This document shows positions 8,621 through 18,483 of a stretch of 64,000 nt of DNA, one piece after another. The notes below the pieces were generated by a model. That model had not been told where the DNA came from. It made no database searches and saw only the letters and a list, made by a program, of their open reading frames with translations. A program made the translations under genes and the position numbers. How positions within the stretch are numbered: the stretch's first letter is position 1; every line of letters begins with the position of its first letter. The stretch covers positions 241,374-305,373 of the forward strand of contig NZ_PNFP01000011.1 in the NCBI RefSeq assembly GCF_002940685.1. Reading direction: 5' to 3'. Source of the DNA: Ensifer adhaerens (GTDB taxonomy: Bacteria; Pseudomonadota; Alphaproteobacteria; Rhizobiales; Rhizobiaceae).

Positions 8621-9166
8621 ATGGAGCGTTTTATGGATCGCCTGGAGCTTCGGCTGCGGCGAGCGACGACGGCAGATGTCGAGGAACTTGGCTATGTCGG
8701 CCCAGCGGCCTATGCCGCCGAGTATGCGTACCTTTGGGACAACGGCGCTGCCTTGGCGCGCCAACTGGCGACTTTCAGTTCGGACGCATTCTCGCGGCTG
8801 ATGGCGCGTCCGGAGGCGAGCGTCTGGGTCGCCGAGATCGATGCGACGATTGTCGGCTTCCTCACCATGATCGCTGGATCAGCCGATCCAATCCAGTCGC
8901 GCCCCGGTGGCGCGGAGATTCCACGAATTTACCTTCTGCCTGGCGCCAAGGGGCACGGCATCGGCCATAAACTCCTGGACTGCGCCATCGCCCAGGCGCG
9001 ACAGGAAGGCGCCCGCTATGTCTGGCTGGATGTGATGGCATCCGCAAGACAGGCAAGAAGTGCCTACCTCAAATGGGGTTTCGTCGAACTCGGGGCCACG
9101 CGTTTTCCCAAGCCGGTGAAAGCGGAGCTTGCAGACATGATTGTCCTGGCCAGACAGCTCGACTGA
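8621..9166 (+). CDS. GNAT-family N-acetyltransferase
   Basis: A 181-residue GNAT-fold protein. The acetyl-CoA binding loop is visible as LPGAKGHGIGHKLLDCAI (residues about 107-124), followed by the late motif ARSAYLKWGFVELG. The substrate is unknown; such proteins acetylate amines of small molecules, antibiotics or protein N-termini. ATG 8621 or the nearby ATG 8633 could be the start. Monocistronic, with the RND efflux operon converging from the right. Confidence 0.85.
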   Translation: MERFMDRLELRLRRATTADVEELGYVGPAAYAAEYAYLWDNGAALARQLATFSSDAFSRLMARPEASVWVAEIDATIVGFLTMIAGSADPIQSRPGGAEIPRIYLLPGAKGHGIGHKLLDCAIAQARQEGARYVWLDVMASARQARSAYLKWGFVELGATRFPKPVKAELADMIVLARQLD

Positions 9167-9261
9167 ACGTCATCCGTGGCCCCAAGCGCTCTCGGCTCCT
9201 CGGGCAGCGCACGCGGCCATCTGGAATCCCGATCTGGCCGCATGCGATGGTTGTGTTTCGT

Positions 9262-12200
9262 TTAGGTCCGCTGTTCCAGCGACGCCCGTTCGGCGCTTCG
9301 GCCATTTTCTCGCCGGATCGCCAACTTGCGCACCAGGACATAGAACACCGGCGTCAACACCAGGCCAAACAACGTGACACCGAGCATGCCGGCAAAGACG
9401 GCGATGCCCATGACGTGCCGCATCTCGGCGCCAGCGCCCGTTGCAATCACCAGCGGCACGACCCCGGCGATGAAGGCGAGCGAGGTCATCAGGATCGGTC
9501 TGAGGCGAAGCCGAGCCGCTTCGAGCACCGCGGGCAGCGGATCGACGCCTTCATCTTCCTTCGCCCGAGCGAACTCGACGATCAGGATCGCATTCTTGGC
9601 CGCGAGCCCCACGAGGACGACAAACCCGATCTGCGTGAAGATGTTGTTGTCGCCCCCCGTAAACCAGACACCTGCGATTGCGGAAAGCAGCGCCATCGGC
9701 GCGATCAGCAGCACGGCGAAGGGCAAGGACCAGCTGTTGTACTGGGCAGCGAGAATGAGAAACGCCAGCAGAACGGATAGCGGGAAGATGTACATCGCGG
9801 TGTTTCCGGCCTGCTTCTCCTGATAGGCAAGCTCTGTCCACTCGAAGGCCATGCCGGGTGGCAACGTTTCCGCTGCGATCCGTTCGATGGCAGCGGTCGC
9901 TTGCCCGAACGAATAGCCGGGCGCCGGGCCGCCGCTGATATCGGCCGACGGGAAGCTGTTGTAATGCATGACGCGATCCGGCCCCGCGCTGTACTTGACC
10001 GTCAACAGGGCGGACAGCGGGATCATCTCGCCCGCCGCATTGCGTACCTTCAGCCGGCCGATATCCTCCGGCTGCATGCGGAACGGCGCGTCTGCCTGGA
10101 CCACCACGCGATAGGTCCGGCCAAAGCGGTTGAAGTCGTTGGCATAGAGCGAACCGAGGTTGACCTGCAACGTCTCGAAGATGGTGTTGAGCGGCACCCC
10201 TTGAGACTTGGCTTTCACCCGGTCGATGTCGACCTGCACCTGCGGCGCGTTCACCTGGAAGCTTGCGAGCATGCCGGCAAGCTCCGGTGTCTGCATCGCC
10301 TTGCCCATGATTGCGCCCTGCGCCTCGGCAAGCGCCGCAAAGCCGAGCCCGGCCCTGTCCTCCACCTGGATCTTGAAGCCGCCGGTCGTGCCGAGGCCCG
10401 GAACGGGCGGGGGCGGGAAGATGCCGGCGAAACCATCGGGTATCTGGCTGAACTTGCCCATCAGCCGACCGGCGATCGCGAATGCGGACAAGGACGGATC
10501 CTTGCGCTCGTCGAAGGGCTTCAGCATCGTGAACATGACGGCGGCATTTGGGATGTTGACCATGCCGTTGACGGAAAGGCCGGGAAAGGCGACGACACTT
10601 TCGACGCCCGGTTCGGCAAGGGCGATCTCCGACATCTTCCTGACGACCGCCTCGGTCCGGTCGAGCGACGCTCCGGTCGGCAATTGGGCAATGCCGACCA
10701 GGTAGTATTTGTCCTGCGCCGGGACAAATCCGGCCGGCACCGTCTGGAAGCCCAGCCATGTCGTGGCGACCAGGCCGGCGTAGACGAGAAGGACGAGCGC
10801 GCTGAGCCTCACGGCGCGGCGTACCGACCAGACATAGGCATTCGAAGCGCGTTCGAAGAACCGGTTGAAGAGCCGAAAGAACCAGCCGAACAGGCCGTCG
10901 ATCACCCGGGTCAGGAGATCGCGCTTCACCTCGCCGTGGTGCGGTTTCAGGAGCACGCCTGCAAGCGCCGGGGAAAGCGTTAGGGAGTTGACCGCCGACA
11001 GGATGGTCGAGATTGCGATCGTGAGCGCAAACTGGCGATAGAACTCGCCTTGCAGGCCGGAGAGGAAGGCTGACGGAATGAACACGGCCGACAGCACCGA
11101 CGTAATGGCAATGATCGGCCCGGTCACTTCGTCCATGGCCTTGCGCGCCGCCTCCTTCGGCGTTTCGCCAAGTGCTATGTGGCGCTCGACGTTTTCGACG
11201 ACCACGATGGCATCGTCGACCACGATCCCGATCGACAGCACAAGGCCGAACAGCGACAGCGTGTTCAGCGAGAAGCCGAACATGTACATCAGCGCGAAGG
11301 TGCCGACCAAGGAAATCGGCACGGCGACCAGCGGGATGATCGACGCGCGCCAGGTCTGGAGGAAAAGCACGACCACGATGACGACCAGAACGATCGCTTC
11401 AAGCAGCGTCATCACCACGGCCTCCAGCGAGGCCTTCACGAAAACGGTGGGGTCGTAGGCAATGCGATATTCTATGCCCTCCGGAAAGCCCTTTTGCAGG
11501 TCTTCCATGGAGGCGCGAATGGCACTCGCCACATCGAGCGCGTTGGCGCCGGGGCTCTGGATGATCTGCAGCGCCAGTGCCGGCTTGCCATCCAGAAGGC
11601 TGCGCAGGGCGTAGGAGTCCGCACCCAGTTCGATACGGGCCACGTCACGCAACCGAGTGACCTGGCCATCCGCACCCGTCTTGACGACGATCGCGCCGAA
11701 CTGCTCCTCGCTGGATAGCCTGCCGAGGGTGTTGACCGTGACCTGCAGTGCTGCCGAGGCATCCGGTTGTTGGCCGACGGAGCCGGCGGCAACCTGAGCG
11801 TTCTGCTCCTGGATGGCAGCGACCACGTCGGAAGCGGTCAATCCGCGTGCGGCGACCTTGGCCGGATCGAGCCAGACCCGCATGGAGTACTCGCCGGCAC
11901 CCCAGACGAGAACGTCACCCACGCCCGACAGGCGCGCGAGCTGGTCGCGGACCTGCAGCGTGGCGAAATTCGACAGGTAGAGCGGATCGTAGCGGTCGTC
12001 GGGCGAAACCAGATGCACGACCATCAGGATGTCGGGTGAGGTCTTCTGTGTCACGACGCCGATGCGCTGAACTTCTTGCGGCAGACGCGGAAGCGCACGC
12101 GAGACGCGGTTTTGCACCTGGATCTGCGCCATGTCGGGATCGGTACCCTGCTGGAAGGTCACCGTCAGCGTCATGCGTCCGTCGGTCGCGGCTTGCGAGC

Positions 12201-12441
12201 TCATGTAAAGCATGTTCTCGACGCCGTTGATCACCTGTTCCAACGGAGCCGCTACCGTTTCGGCGATCACTTCGGGGCTCGCACCCGGATAGCTTGCGGT
12301 GACCTGCACGGTCGGCGGCGTCACCTGGGGATATTCGCTGAGCGGAAGCTTTAGGAGAGTCAGGCCACCGCCGATCAGCATCAAAACGGAGAGAACGACC
12401 GCAAAGATGGGGCGGTCGACGAAAAAACGTGGAATGTTCAT
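9262..12441 (-). CDS. RND efflux pump inner-membrane transporter (AcrB/MexF-like)
   Basis: A 1059-residue HAE1-family RND transporter of full length. The N-terminus (NIPRFFVDRPIFAVVLSVLM) and TM4 motif (VVDDAIVVVENVERH), with the Asp-Asp pair of the proton relay, are present. The porter domain shows typical MexF-like sequence (SYPGASPEVIAETVAAPLEQ). It should form a trimer exporting lipophilic drugs or metabolites from membrane and periplasm, together with the adaptor encoded just upstream. Start ATG overlaps the adaptor stop by 4 bp (ATGA), indicating translational coupling. No outer-membrane factor or local regulator gene is adjacent, so a TolC-like protein must be encoded elsewhere. Confidence 0.95.
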   Translation of the reverse strand: MNIPRFFVDRPIFAVVLSVLMLIGGGLTLLKLPLSEYPQVTPPTVQVTASYPGASPEVIAETVAAPLEQVINGVENMLYMSSQAATDGRMTLTVTFQQGTDPDMAQIQVQNRVSRALPRLPQEVQRIGVVTQKTSPDILMVVHLVSPDDRYDPLYLSNFATLQVRDQLARLSGVGDVLVWGAGEYSMRVWLDPAKVAARGLTASDVVAAIQEQNAQVAAGSVGQQPDASAALQVTVNTLGRLSSEEQFGAIVVKTGADGQVTRLRDVARIELGADSYALRSLLDGKPALALQIIQSPGANALDVASAIRASMEDLQKGFPEGIEYRIAYDPTVFVKASLEAVVMTLLEAIVLVVIVVVLFLQTWRASIIPLVAVPISLVGTFALMYMFGFSLNTLSLFGLVLSIGIVVDDAIVVVENVERHIALGETPKEAARKAMDEVTGPIIAITSVLSAVFIPSAFLSGLQGEFYRQFALTIAISTILSAVNSLTLSPALAGVLLKPHHGEVKRDLLTRVIDGLFGWFFRLFNRFFERASNAYVWSVRRAVRLSALVLLVYAGLVATTWLGFQTVPAGFVPAQDKYYLVGIAQLPTGASLDRTEAVVRKMSEIALAEPGVESVVAFPGLSVNGMVNIPNAAVMFTMLKPFDERKDPSLSAFAIAGRLMGKFSQIPDGFAGIFPPPPVPGLGTTGGFKIQVEDRAGLGFAALAEAQGAIMGKAMQTPELAGMLASFQVNAPQVQVDIDRVKAKSQGVPLNTIFETLQVNLGSLYANDFNRFGRTYRVVVQADAPFRMQPEDIGRLKVRNAAGEMIPLSALLTVKYSAGPDRVMHYNSFPSADISGGPAPGYSFGQATAAIERIAAETLPPGMAFEWTELAYQEKQAGNTAMYIFPLSVLLAFLILAAQYNSWSLPFAVLLIAPMALLSAIAGVWFTGGDNNIFTQIGFVVLVGLAAKNAILIVEFARAKEDEGVDPLPAVLEAARLRLRPILMTSLAFIAGVVPLVIATGAGAEMRHVMGIAVFAGMLGVTLFGLVLTPVFYVLVRKLAIRRENGRSAERASLEQRT

Positions 12442-13700
12442 CGACGCGCCTCCTGCGATGCGGCCGCCGCGACATCGCCTTCGGCCGCTTGCTCCGGCGC
12501 CATCGAAACCGCCTGCGGGTCCACCTCCATGCCAGGGCGAACGAGCCCCTTGACGATGACCTTCTCACCCGGCTTCAGGCCGCTTGCGACCACGCGCAGG
12601 CCGTCGATCATCGGGCCGAGTTCGATCGGCCGGTACTCGGCCTTGTTCCCTGCGCCCAGTGCCAGCACATAGCGGCGGCCCTGATCGGTACCGATCGCCT
12701 GATCGTCGATCAGCACGGTGCGGGCCGGATCGGCCGTCACGAGGTTCACCCGGGCGAAGAGACCGGGCGCGAGCAGACCATCCGGGTTCTTGACGATCGC
12801 GCGGGCGCGGATCGTGCCGGTGCTGCGTTCGACGCGGTTGCTGATGAAATCGAGGACGCCGGCATGAGGGAAACCGGCATCCGTCATCAGACCAACCTCG
12901 ACAGGCAGGTTCGTGGTCGCGCCATCTCCTTTGCCGGGGCGGGCGCGCGCGACGAAATCCAGAAAGGTGGCCTCATCGATGTCGAAGTAGACGTAGAGGG
13001 GATCCGTCGACACGATGGTCGTGAGGAGCGTGGAGGCAGCTGTATTGCCGCCGGCAACCAGGTTTCCTTCGGTCACGCGCACACGATCGACCCGCCCGCC
13101 GATCGGGGCAGCGACACGGGTGAAAGAAAGATCGAGTTCAGCCGCAGCGACCGCTGCCTTTGCCATTTCGACCTCGGCCTGGCGCTGGCGGCGCAAGGCC
13201 TCCGCGTCGTCATAGGTCTTGCGCGACACGGTCCCGTTCGGAGCCAGGGATTTGGCGCGCTGGAACGCGATTTCGGCATGCTCGCGAAGGACGATCGCCT
13301 GTTGCAACTGAGCCTTGGCTGCGTCCAGGGCAACCTGAAATGGACGTGGATCGATCTGGAAAAGGACCTGCCCGGCTTTTACGAGGCTGCCTTCGGGAAC
13401 ACTCACGACGTCAATGGCGCCGCCGACACGCGGACGCAGTTCAACGGATTTCGCAGCGTCGAAATGGCCGGTGAACTCCACCGCGGGCGCGACCTCGCGG
13501 GTGATGACCTCGGCGACCGGAACCTTGGGAATGGGCGCTCCCTCGGCTCCGGTCGCCGCGACTGCCTCTGACGCACCGGTCGAGGAGGCAAGCTCGAGAA
13601 GACGGCTGGTGAAAGTTCCCATTGCGTCGCCGTTGACAAGGGCGAGGCCCCCAACGGAGGCGACCCCGGTGAAGAACAGGACAGCGGCCTTTTTACTCAT
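12438..13700 (-). CDS. RND efflux periplasmic adaptor subunit (AcrA/MexE family)
   Basis: A 420-residue membrane fusion protein. It has an N-terminal membrane segment (AAVLFFTGVASVGGLALVNG), then a lipoyl half-motif (RVGGAIDVVSVPEGSLVKAGQVLFQID), an alpha-hairpin (about residues 125-180), the second lipoyl half (LSFTRVAAPIGGRVDRV) and a beta-barrel/proximal domain. No lipobox Cys is visible, so it is anchored by the helix or cleaved. First gene of a two-gene operon with the RND transporter (4-bp overlap). Confidence 0.94.
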   Translation of the reverse strand: MSKKAAVLFFTGVASVGGLALVNGDAMGTFTSRLLELASSTGASEAVAATGAEGAPIPKVPVAEVITREVAPAVEFTGHFDAAKSVELRPRVGGAIDVVSVPEGSLVKAGQVLFQIDPRPFQVALDAAKAQLQQAIVLREHAEIAFQRAKSLAPNGTVSRKTYDDAEALRRQRQAEVEMAKAAVAAAELDLSFTRVAAPIGGRVDRVRVTEGNLVAGGNTAASTLLTTIVSTDPLYVYFDIDEATFLDFVARARPGKGDGATTNLPVEVGLMTDAGFPHAGVLDFISNRVERSTGTIRARAIVKNPDGLLAPGLFARVNLVTADPARTVLIDDQAIGTDQGRRYVLALGAGNKAEYRPIELGPMIDGLRVVASGLKPGEKVIVKGLVRPGMEVDPQAVSMAPEQAAEGDVAAAASQEARR

Positions 13701-14059
13701 TCTCGTTCACCTTCATTTGCACACGCCGGCCGGAGCGGCCGCGATCAATTCCTGGCGAAGTTGCGGTTTCCAACGATGGAAAGGTCAAGGCCTCTGGAAA
13801 TTTCTTTCGCGGCGTCCTGAAGCAAGCGGTCAGGTTTTCGTGCGAACTAGCTGGAAAGGTGGGCTTTTCAGCTGGCAAGACTTGCGATCGGTGCAGGCTG
13901 TCCGCCGCTCCGATCCAATGTTTCCGGACCTGAAACACCGGTCGGGCCGGATACCCCTTGACCTTCCCAGCGCTGGAAGCCGCAGCCTGACGGGATCTTT
14001 CACTCGCGGCATCAGGGACCGGCTGCGAGCGAAATCGAACCGGTGAGGAAACATTTGAT
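13701..14059. promoter_or_regulatory. Divergent promoter region of the RND operon and the reductase gene
   Basis: About 360 bp with no gene. TTTCCA (13767-13772) and TGGAAA (13777-13782) form a perfect inverted repeat with a 4-base spacer, 67 bp upstream of the adaptor ATG. This is a candidate operator for an unlinked repressor. Evidence is symmetry and position only. Confidence 0.35.
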
Positions 14060-15073
14060 ATGACCGTCAAACGCATAGACATACGATCGGCACGGGCGAG
14101 CCTCGACGTGCATGCCGCGCAGACCATTCTCGATGCCGCGCTCGCGGCCAACCTTCCTTACCCCCATGGCTGTCGATCCGGGCGCTGCGGGGGCTGCAAG
14201 TCTCGGCTGATCGAAGGGGAAGTGGAAAGCCTCCAACACTCGCCCTTCGCGCTCACCGATGAGGAAAAGGCGGGTGGCCTCATCCTTGCGTGCCGGGCGC
14301 TGCCCGTCACGGATGTGGCTGTGGCGTGGCTTGGAGGCAACGACGAAGATGCCCTCCAGTCGCCGCGGCGGCTAAACGGCGTCGTGACGCACCTGGAGGA
14401 TCTCACGCATGACATCAAGCTGGTCCGTATCGACACGGTGGACGGGGCCGGTTCGCGCTTCGTCGCAGGGCAGTATGCTGAGGTCAGCTTTGATGGGGTG
14501 CCCGCCCGCAGCTATTCCATGGCCAATCGGCATGGCGACGGCGGTGTGGAGTTCCACATTCGCCATGTCCCCGGTGGAGCGGCATCGCGACATGTGCATC
14601 GTGCGTTGAAGGCCGGGGACAAGGTGGCGCTCGAATATCCCATGGGGTCTTCCTACCTCAGGGAGAACCACTCCGGCCCGATCCTCTGCATCGCCGGCGG
14701 CTCCGGCCTCGCGCCGATCAAATCGATCGTCGAAACCGCCCTTGCTCACGGCATGAAGCAGCCGATCCACGTTTACTTTGGCGCACGCAGCGAGCGTGAT
14801 CTCTACCTCGTGAACCACTTCCGCGCGCTCGCCGAGTGGCACGCCAATCTTTACTTCCAGGCCGTCCTTTCGGAAGCCGATTCGGCAGGGTACCGGCATG
14901 GATTCGTGACCGAGGCCGTGGCCGAGGATCTGCCTGATCTCGACGGCTGGAAAGCCTATGTCGCCGGCCCGCCGCCGATGGTCGATGCCGCCATGGACGT
15001 TGCCTTTGCCCGCGGCCTGAACCGCTGCGACATGCATGCGGACGTGTTCTTCACGCCCGAGCCGATGGATTAG
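14060..15073 (+). CDS. 2Fe-2S ferredoxin-NAD(P)H oxidoreductase (ring-hydroxylating dioxygenase reductase type)
   Basis: A 337-residue electron-transfer protein. The N-terminal plant-type 2Fe-2S domain has ligands C38, C43, C46 and C78 (CRSGRCGGC and LACRA). The FAD domain carries RSYSMAN, and the NAD domain starts ILCIAGGSGLAPIKSI and ends with YVAGPPPMVDAA. This order is that of naphthalene-dioxygenase reductase, phenol hydroxylase P5 and CDP-6-deoxy-glucoseen reductase. No oxygenase component lies beside it, so its acceptor is unknown. Convergent with the TerC/CBS gene. Confidence 0.88.
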   Translation: MTVKRIDIRSARASLDVHAAQTILDAALAANLPYPHGCRSGRCGGCKSRLIEGEVESLQHSPFALTDEEKAGGLILACRALPVTDVAVAWLGGNDEDALQSPRRLNGVVTHLEDLTHDIKLVRIDTVDGAGSRFVAGQYAEVSFDGVPARSYSMANRHGDGGVEFHIRHVPGGAASRHVHRALKAGDKVALEYPMGSSYLRENHSGPILCIAGGSGLAPIKSIVETALAHGMKQPIHVYFGARSERDLYLVNHFRALAEWHANLYFQAVLSEADSAGYRHGFVTEAVAEDLPDLDGWKAYVAGPPPMVDAAMDVAFARGLNRCDMHADVFFTPEPMD

Positions 15074-15193
15074 CCGCCTCGGGCTGCGAAAATCTGCAAC
15101 ACGCCTATCTTGAGCGCTTCCGCGGGATTTTCCGCGAACGGCCGGAGACAGGCGCTTCATTCGCGGATGCGGCCTTGCGGACGCTCGACGAGG

Positions 15194-16765
15194 CTAGGCG
15201 CGAGCCAGTTCTTCCAGCTGCGGCCTTCGGATCCTGACCTTGTCGACGTTGCGACCATCCAATGCGACGACCTCATAGGTCAGGCCACCGAAACTGACGC
15301 TTTCGCCCTGGTTCGGCAGATGGCCGAGACGCCAGAGAACGAGCCCCGCCAGCGTGGAGTAGCGATCGGCCTCATCGACAAGATCGACGTCCAGCAGCTT
15401 CGAGACATGCCGGATATCGATCCATCCGTCGACGAGCAGGGCACCGTCCTCTTCGTGCTCGACCGTCAATTGGTCGTCATCATCGTCGGCAAACTCGCCG
15501 GCAATCGCTTCGAGCAGGTCGGTCGGCGTCACCAGGCCCTCCATCGAACCATACTCGTCAAGCACGATCGCCACCTGGAGGGGAGACTGGCGCAACTGTT
15601 CGAGCAGGCGCAGCGCGCTGACGGTTTCATGCACGACCAGCGGCTGGCGCAGGGAACGGCTGAAATCGATCTTGCCCGTTTCGAGCAGGTCTCTCAAAAG
15701 ATCCTTTGCCAGCGCCACGCCCAGGAACTCATCGAGATTGCCGCGCCCGATCGGGAAGCGCGAATGCCCTGTCTCGATGATCTTGCGGCGCAGTTCGTCG
15801 TCACTCTCCTCGACATCCAGCCACTCGACATCGAGCCTCGGGGTCATGACCGATTTCGCGGGGCGGTCCGCAAGCGTCAGCACGCCCTCGATCATCTCGT
15901 GTTCGACCGGCGTGAACAGCTCGTCTTCCGTTGCCCGTTCGGCGATGACGTCGGCCGTGTCGCCGAGGGACGTTTCGCTCTTGCGCCGGCCAAGCAGTGA
16001 CAGCACCGCATTCGCGGTACGCTCGCGCAAGTCGCCGGTGGTCATGAAGCGCTCGCGGTTGCAGCGGCCGATCTGGTTGAAGACCTCGATCAGCACCGAG
16101 AAGCCGATCGCCGCATAGAGATAGCCCTTGGGGATATGGAAACCGAAGCCTTCGACGATCAGCGAGAAGCCGATCATCATCAAAAAGCCGAGGCAGAGGA
16201 TGACGACGGTCGGGTGTTTCGACACGAAAGCCATGAGCGGCTTGGACGCAAGCAGCATCACGCCGACGGCGACTATGACCGCGATCATCATGACGGAGAG
16301 ATGCTGGACCATGCCGACGGCGGTGATGACGCTGTCGAGAGAGAAGACGGCGTCAAGCACGACGATCTGCACGAGAACCTGCCAGAAGACGGCATGCTCG
16401 ACCTTGCCCTCCTTGTGGCCGGCATGCCCCTCGAGGCGCTCGTGCAGCTCCATCGTCCCTTTGAACAGGAGGAACAGACCGCCGAACAGAAGGATCAGGT
16501 CCCGACCGGAAATCTCCGCGCCGAGCACTGTGAACAGGGGAGCGGTCAGCGTCACGATCCAGGCGATCGACGCCAGAAGCACGAGGCGCATGCCGAGCGC
16601 CAGTCCGAGGCCGATCAGTCGGGCCTTTTCTCTTTGATGCTCAGGAAGCTTGTCCGCGAGGATGGCGATGAAGACGAGGTTGTCGATACCGAGCACGATC
16701 TCGAGAACGATGAGGGTGGCGAGACCCGCCCAGGCGGCCGGATCAGACATCCATTCGAACATCAT
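15194..16765 (-). CDS. TerC-family membrane protein fused to CBS and CorC/HlyC domains (YoaE/YegH type)
   Basis: A 523-residue inner-membrane protein. Residues about 1-240 form a TerC domain of seven helices with the intramembrane acidic motifs [15 protein letters not shown] and [15 protein letters not shown]. Residues about 300-420 hold a CBS pair ([37 protein letters not shown]). The C-terminus is a CorC_HlyC transporter-associated domain. Family members are linked to metal-ion export, notably manganese for TerC. No yybP-ykoY manganese riboswitch was recognised upstream. Start is ATG 16765 or the overlapping ATG 16762. Confidence 0.9.
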   Translation of the reverse strand: MMFEWMSDPAAWAGLATLIVLEIVLGIDNLVFIAILADKLPEHQREKARLIGLGLALGMRLVLLASIAWIVTLTAPLFTVLGAEISGRDLILLFGGLFLLFKGTMELHERLEGHAGHKEGKVEHAVFWQVLVQIVVLDAVFSLDSVITAVGMVQHLSVMMIAVIVAVGVMLLASKPLMAFVSKHPTVVILCLGFLMMIGFSLIVEGFGFHIPKGYLYAAIGFSVLIEVFNQIGRCNRERFMTTGDLRERTANAVLSLLGRRKSETSLGDTADVIAERATEDELFTPVEHEMIEGVLTLADRPAKSVMTPRLDVEWLDVEESDDELRRKIIETGHSRFPIGRGNLDEFLGVALAKDLLRDLLETGKIDFSRSLRQPLVVHETVSALRLLEQLRQSPLQVAIVLDEYGSMEGLVTPTDLLEAIAGEFADDDDDQLTVEHEEDGALLVDGWIDIRHVSKLLDVDLVDEADRYSTLAGLVLWRLGHLPNQGESVSFGGLTYEVVALDGRNVDKVRIRRPQLEELARA

Positions 16766-17162
16766 TGGGTTTAAAGGCCAGCTTTCAGGGCAAGGCCAAT
16801 CCTTCTATTGTTGAGGGAAAGAAAAAGCTTCGCCCGGTCTTCCGATAGACGACTACGAGCGGACAACAGGGGGCCGTGAAACCGCTTGGCGGCGCCACGG
16901 GTACGACCGGGGGAACGTTGGTCAGGTTCGGCGTCGTCAGGCATGCCGCAGGGTCCGTCTCATCGGAAAGGCCTGGAGCGTGCGGCAATCAGCAAGCCGA
17001 AATCGGCCCATCCGGCGCCACCGGCAAGGTGGCCGATCATCGTGACTGGATAGGGGGTGGGCCGTGGGCTTTGCGCCGGTGGGGTCATGAGAGAAGGTTG
17101 TCTCTGAGGGAGGCCGGCTTCCGGAGGAGGGGAATAGATTCCCCCGGAAGCCAAGAGCGGCA
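16766..17162. other. Intergenic region between two minus-strand genes
   Basis: About 400 bp with no credible gene. It should hold the promoter of the TerC/CBS gene (towards 16766) and the end of the sigma-factor operon (towards 17162), including the stem-loop at 17116-17152. Confidence 0.4.
17116..17152 (-). terminator. Strong stem-loop just downstream of the DUF2076 gene
   Basis: GGCTTCCG (17116-17123) pairs with CGGAAGCC (17145-17152), and GGGGAAT (17129-17135) pairs with ATTCCCC (17138-17144) inside it, leaving a 5-base bulge. It lies 10 bp after the stop codon of the last gene of the operon. There is no U-tract on the minus strand, so it may act as an mRNA end or processing structure. 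Confidence 0.55.
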
Positions 17163-17729
17163 TCAAAATTCTTCGCCGCCGCCGAAATCCATGTCTTCAG
17201 CAGGCGCTTCCGGCTCCGACGCTGCGGCGGCCGGTTGAGCGGCCTGTGCCGCGTCGCCGCCGAACATGCCTGCGATCGCGTTGCCGAGCAGGACGCCACC
17301 GGCAACGCCCATCGCCGTCTGTGCAGCGCCGGCGAGGAAGCCGCCGCCGGCACGCTGCTGCATCGGCTGGCCGTAAGCCTGGTTCTGGTTGCCCCATGGC
17401 GAGCCGGGAGCAGCGCTGCCATATCCGGGCTGCTGCGGCGCGTGGCGCTGCGGAGCGGCGTTGCTGCCGAACATCGACGAGAAGAAGCCGCCGCGCTGCT
17501 GGCTCTGCGCGGTGTGCGATTCCAGTTCCTCGATACGGCGTTGCGCCGCCTCCAGCGCCTGCTCCTGCACGACGATCGTCTGCGCCATGTAGTAGGGTGC
17601 ACCCGGCTGCTGGCCGATCCGCTCCTGAATGAAGCGGTCGGATTGGGCGTCGCGTGGGCCGGACTGGCGCTCCACCTGGGCAAGCTTGGAGAACAGGCCG
17701 TCGATGGCCTGCTGATCATTGCGATCCAT
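17163..17729 (-). CDS. DUF2076 domain protein
   Basis: A 188-residue protein with the DUF2076 start DRNDQQAIDGLFSKLAQVE and RFIQERIGQQPGAPYYMAQ. A coiled-coil-like stretch (VQEQALEAAQRRIEELE) leads into a low-complexity Gln/Pro/Gly linker, a small Gly/Ala hydrophobic segment (about residues 130-158, MGVAGGVLLGNAIAGMF) and an acidic tail ending DFGGGEEF. The function of DUF2076 proteins is not established. Last gene of a four-gene operon; 27 bp separate it from the BI-1 gene. Confidence 0.85.
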   Translation of the reverse strand: MDRNDQQAIDGLFSKLAQVERQSGPRDAQSDRFIQERIGQQPGAPYYMAQTIVVQEQALEAAQRRIEELESHTAQSQQRGGFFSSMFGSNAAPQRHAPQQPGYGSAAPGSPWGNQNQAYGQPMQQRAGGGFLAGAAQTAMGVAGGVLLGNAIAGMFGGDAAQAAQPAAAASEPEAPAEDMDFGGGEEF

Positions 17730-17756
17730 GGGATGCTTCCTTGCTATCGACGACTG

Positions 17757-18473
17757 TTATTCTTCGCGCTGGCCGGTGAAATTCAGCAGCAGCTGGAAGA
17801 TGTTGACGAAGTTCAGATAGAGCGACAGGGCGCCGAACACGGCAAGCTTCTGCTGCGATTCCTGGTCGAAGTTGTCGGCGTACTGCTCCTTGATGTTCTG
17901 CGTGTCCCAGGCGGTCAGGCCGACGAAGACGACGATGCCGATGACAGAGACGGCAAACTGAAGCGCGCTGGAGCCAAGGAAGATGTTGACGATCGAGGCG
18001 ATCATCACGCCGATCAGGCCCATGATCATGAACGAGCCGAACTTCGCGAGATCGCGTTTCGTCACATAACCGTAGAGGCTGGTCGCGCCGAACATGGTGG
18101 CGGCAATGAAAAAGGTGCGGGCGATGCTGGCGCCGGTGAAGACCAGGAAGACGGAGGCAAGCGACAGCCCCATGACGGCGCAGAAGACCCAGAAGGTCAG
18201 CTGCGCTGCGGATGCCGACATCGAATGCATCTTGAAGGAAAAGAAGAAGACGAAGGCGAGCGGCGCCAGCATCACCACCCATTTCAGCGGCGTGGAGAAG
18301 ATCGGCACGTAAAGCGCCGGCGTGGTGCCGACGATGAAGGCAACAAGGCCCGTCACGACGAGGCCGAGGCCCATATAGTTGAAGACGCGCAGCATGTGCT
18401 GGCGAAGGCCCTCGTCGAGGGCGGCGGCCGAAGCCTGGCTCATCCCGCCGAAGCGGTTCTGGTTCTGATACAT
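17757..18473 (-). CDS. Bax inhibitor-1/YccA-family membrane protein
   Basis: A 238-residue protein with seven predicted membrane helices and the family signature near the end (GLTAWDTQNIKEQYAD). ATG 18473 is preceded by GAGGAA and lies 10 bp after the anti-sigma stop. YccA-type proteins interact with and modulate the FtsH protease; other members are pH-dependent calcium leak channels. Which applies here is unknown. Third gene of the operon, suggesting that its level is set by the ECF sigma factor. Confidence 0.92.
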   Translation of the reverse strand: MYQNQNRFGGMSQASAAALDEGLRQHMLRVFNYMGLGLVVTGLVAFIVGTTPALYVPIFSTPLKWVVMLAPLAFVFFFSFKMHSMSASAAQLTFWVFCAVMGLSLASVFLVFTGASIARTFFIAATMFGATSLYGYVTKRDLAKFGSFMIMGLIGVMIASIVNIFLGSSALQFAVSVIGIVVFVGLTAWDTQNIKEQYADNFDQESQQKLAVFGALSLYLNFVNIFQLLLNFTGQREE

Positions 18474-18483
18474 GAAGGTTTCC

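Noticed and set aside
9374..10983. Plus-strand open frames opposite the RND transporter
   Set aside because: They mirror codon structure of the real gene and contain no recognisable motif.
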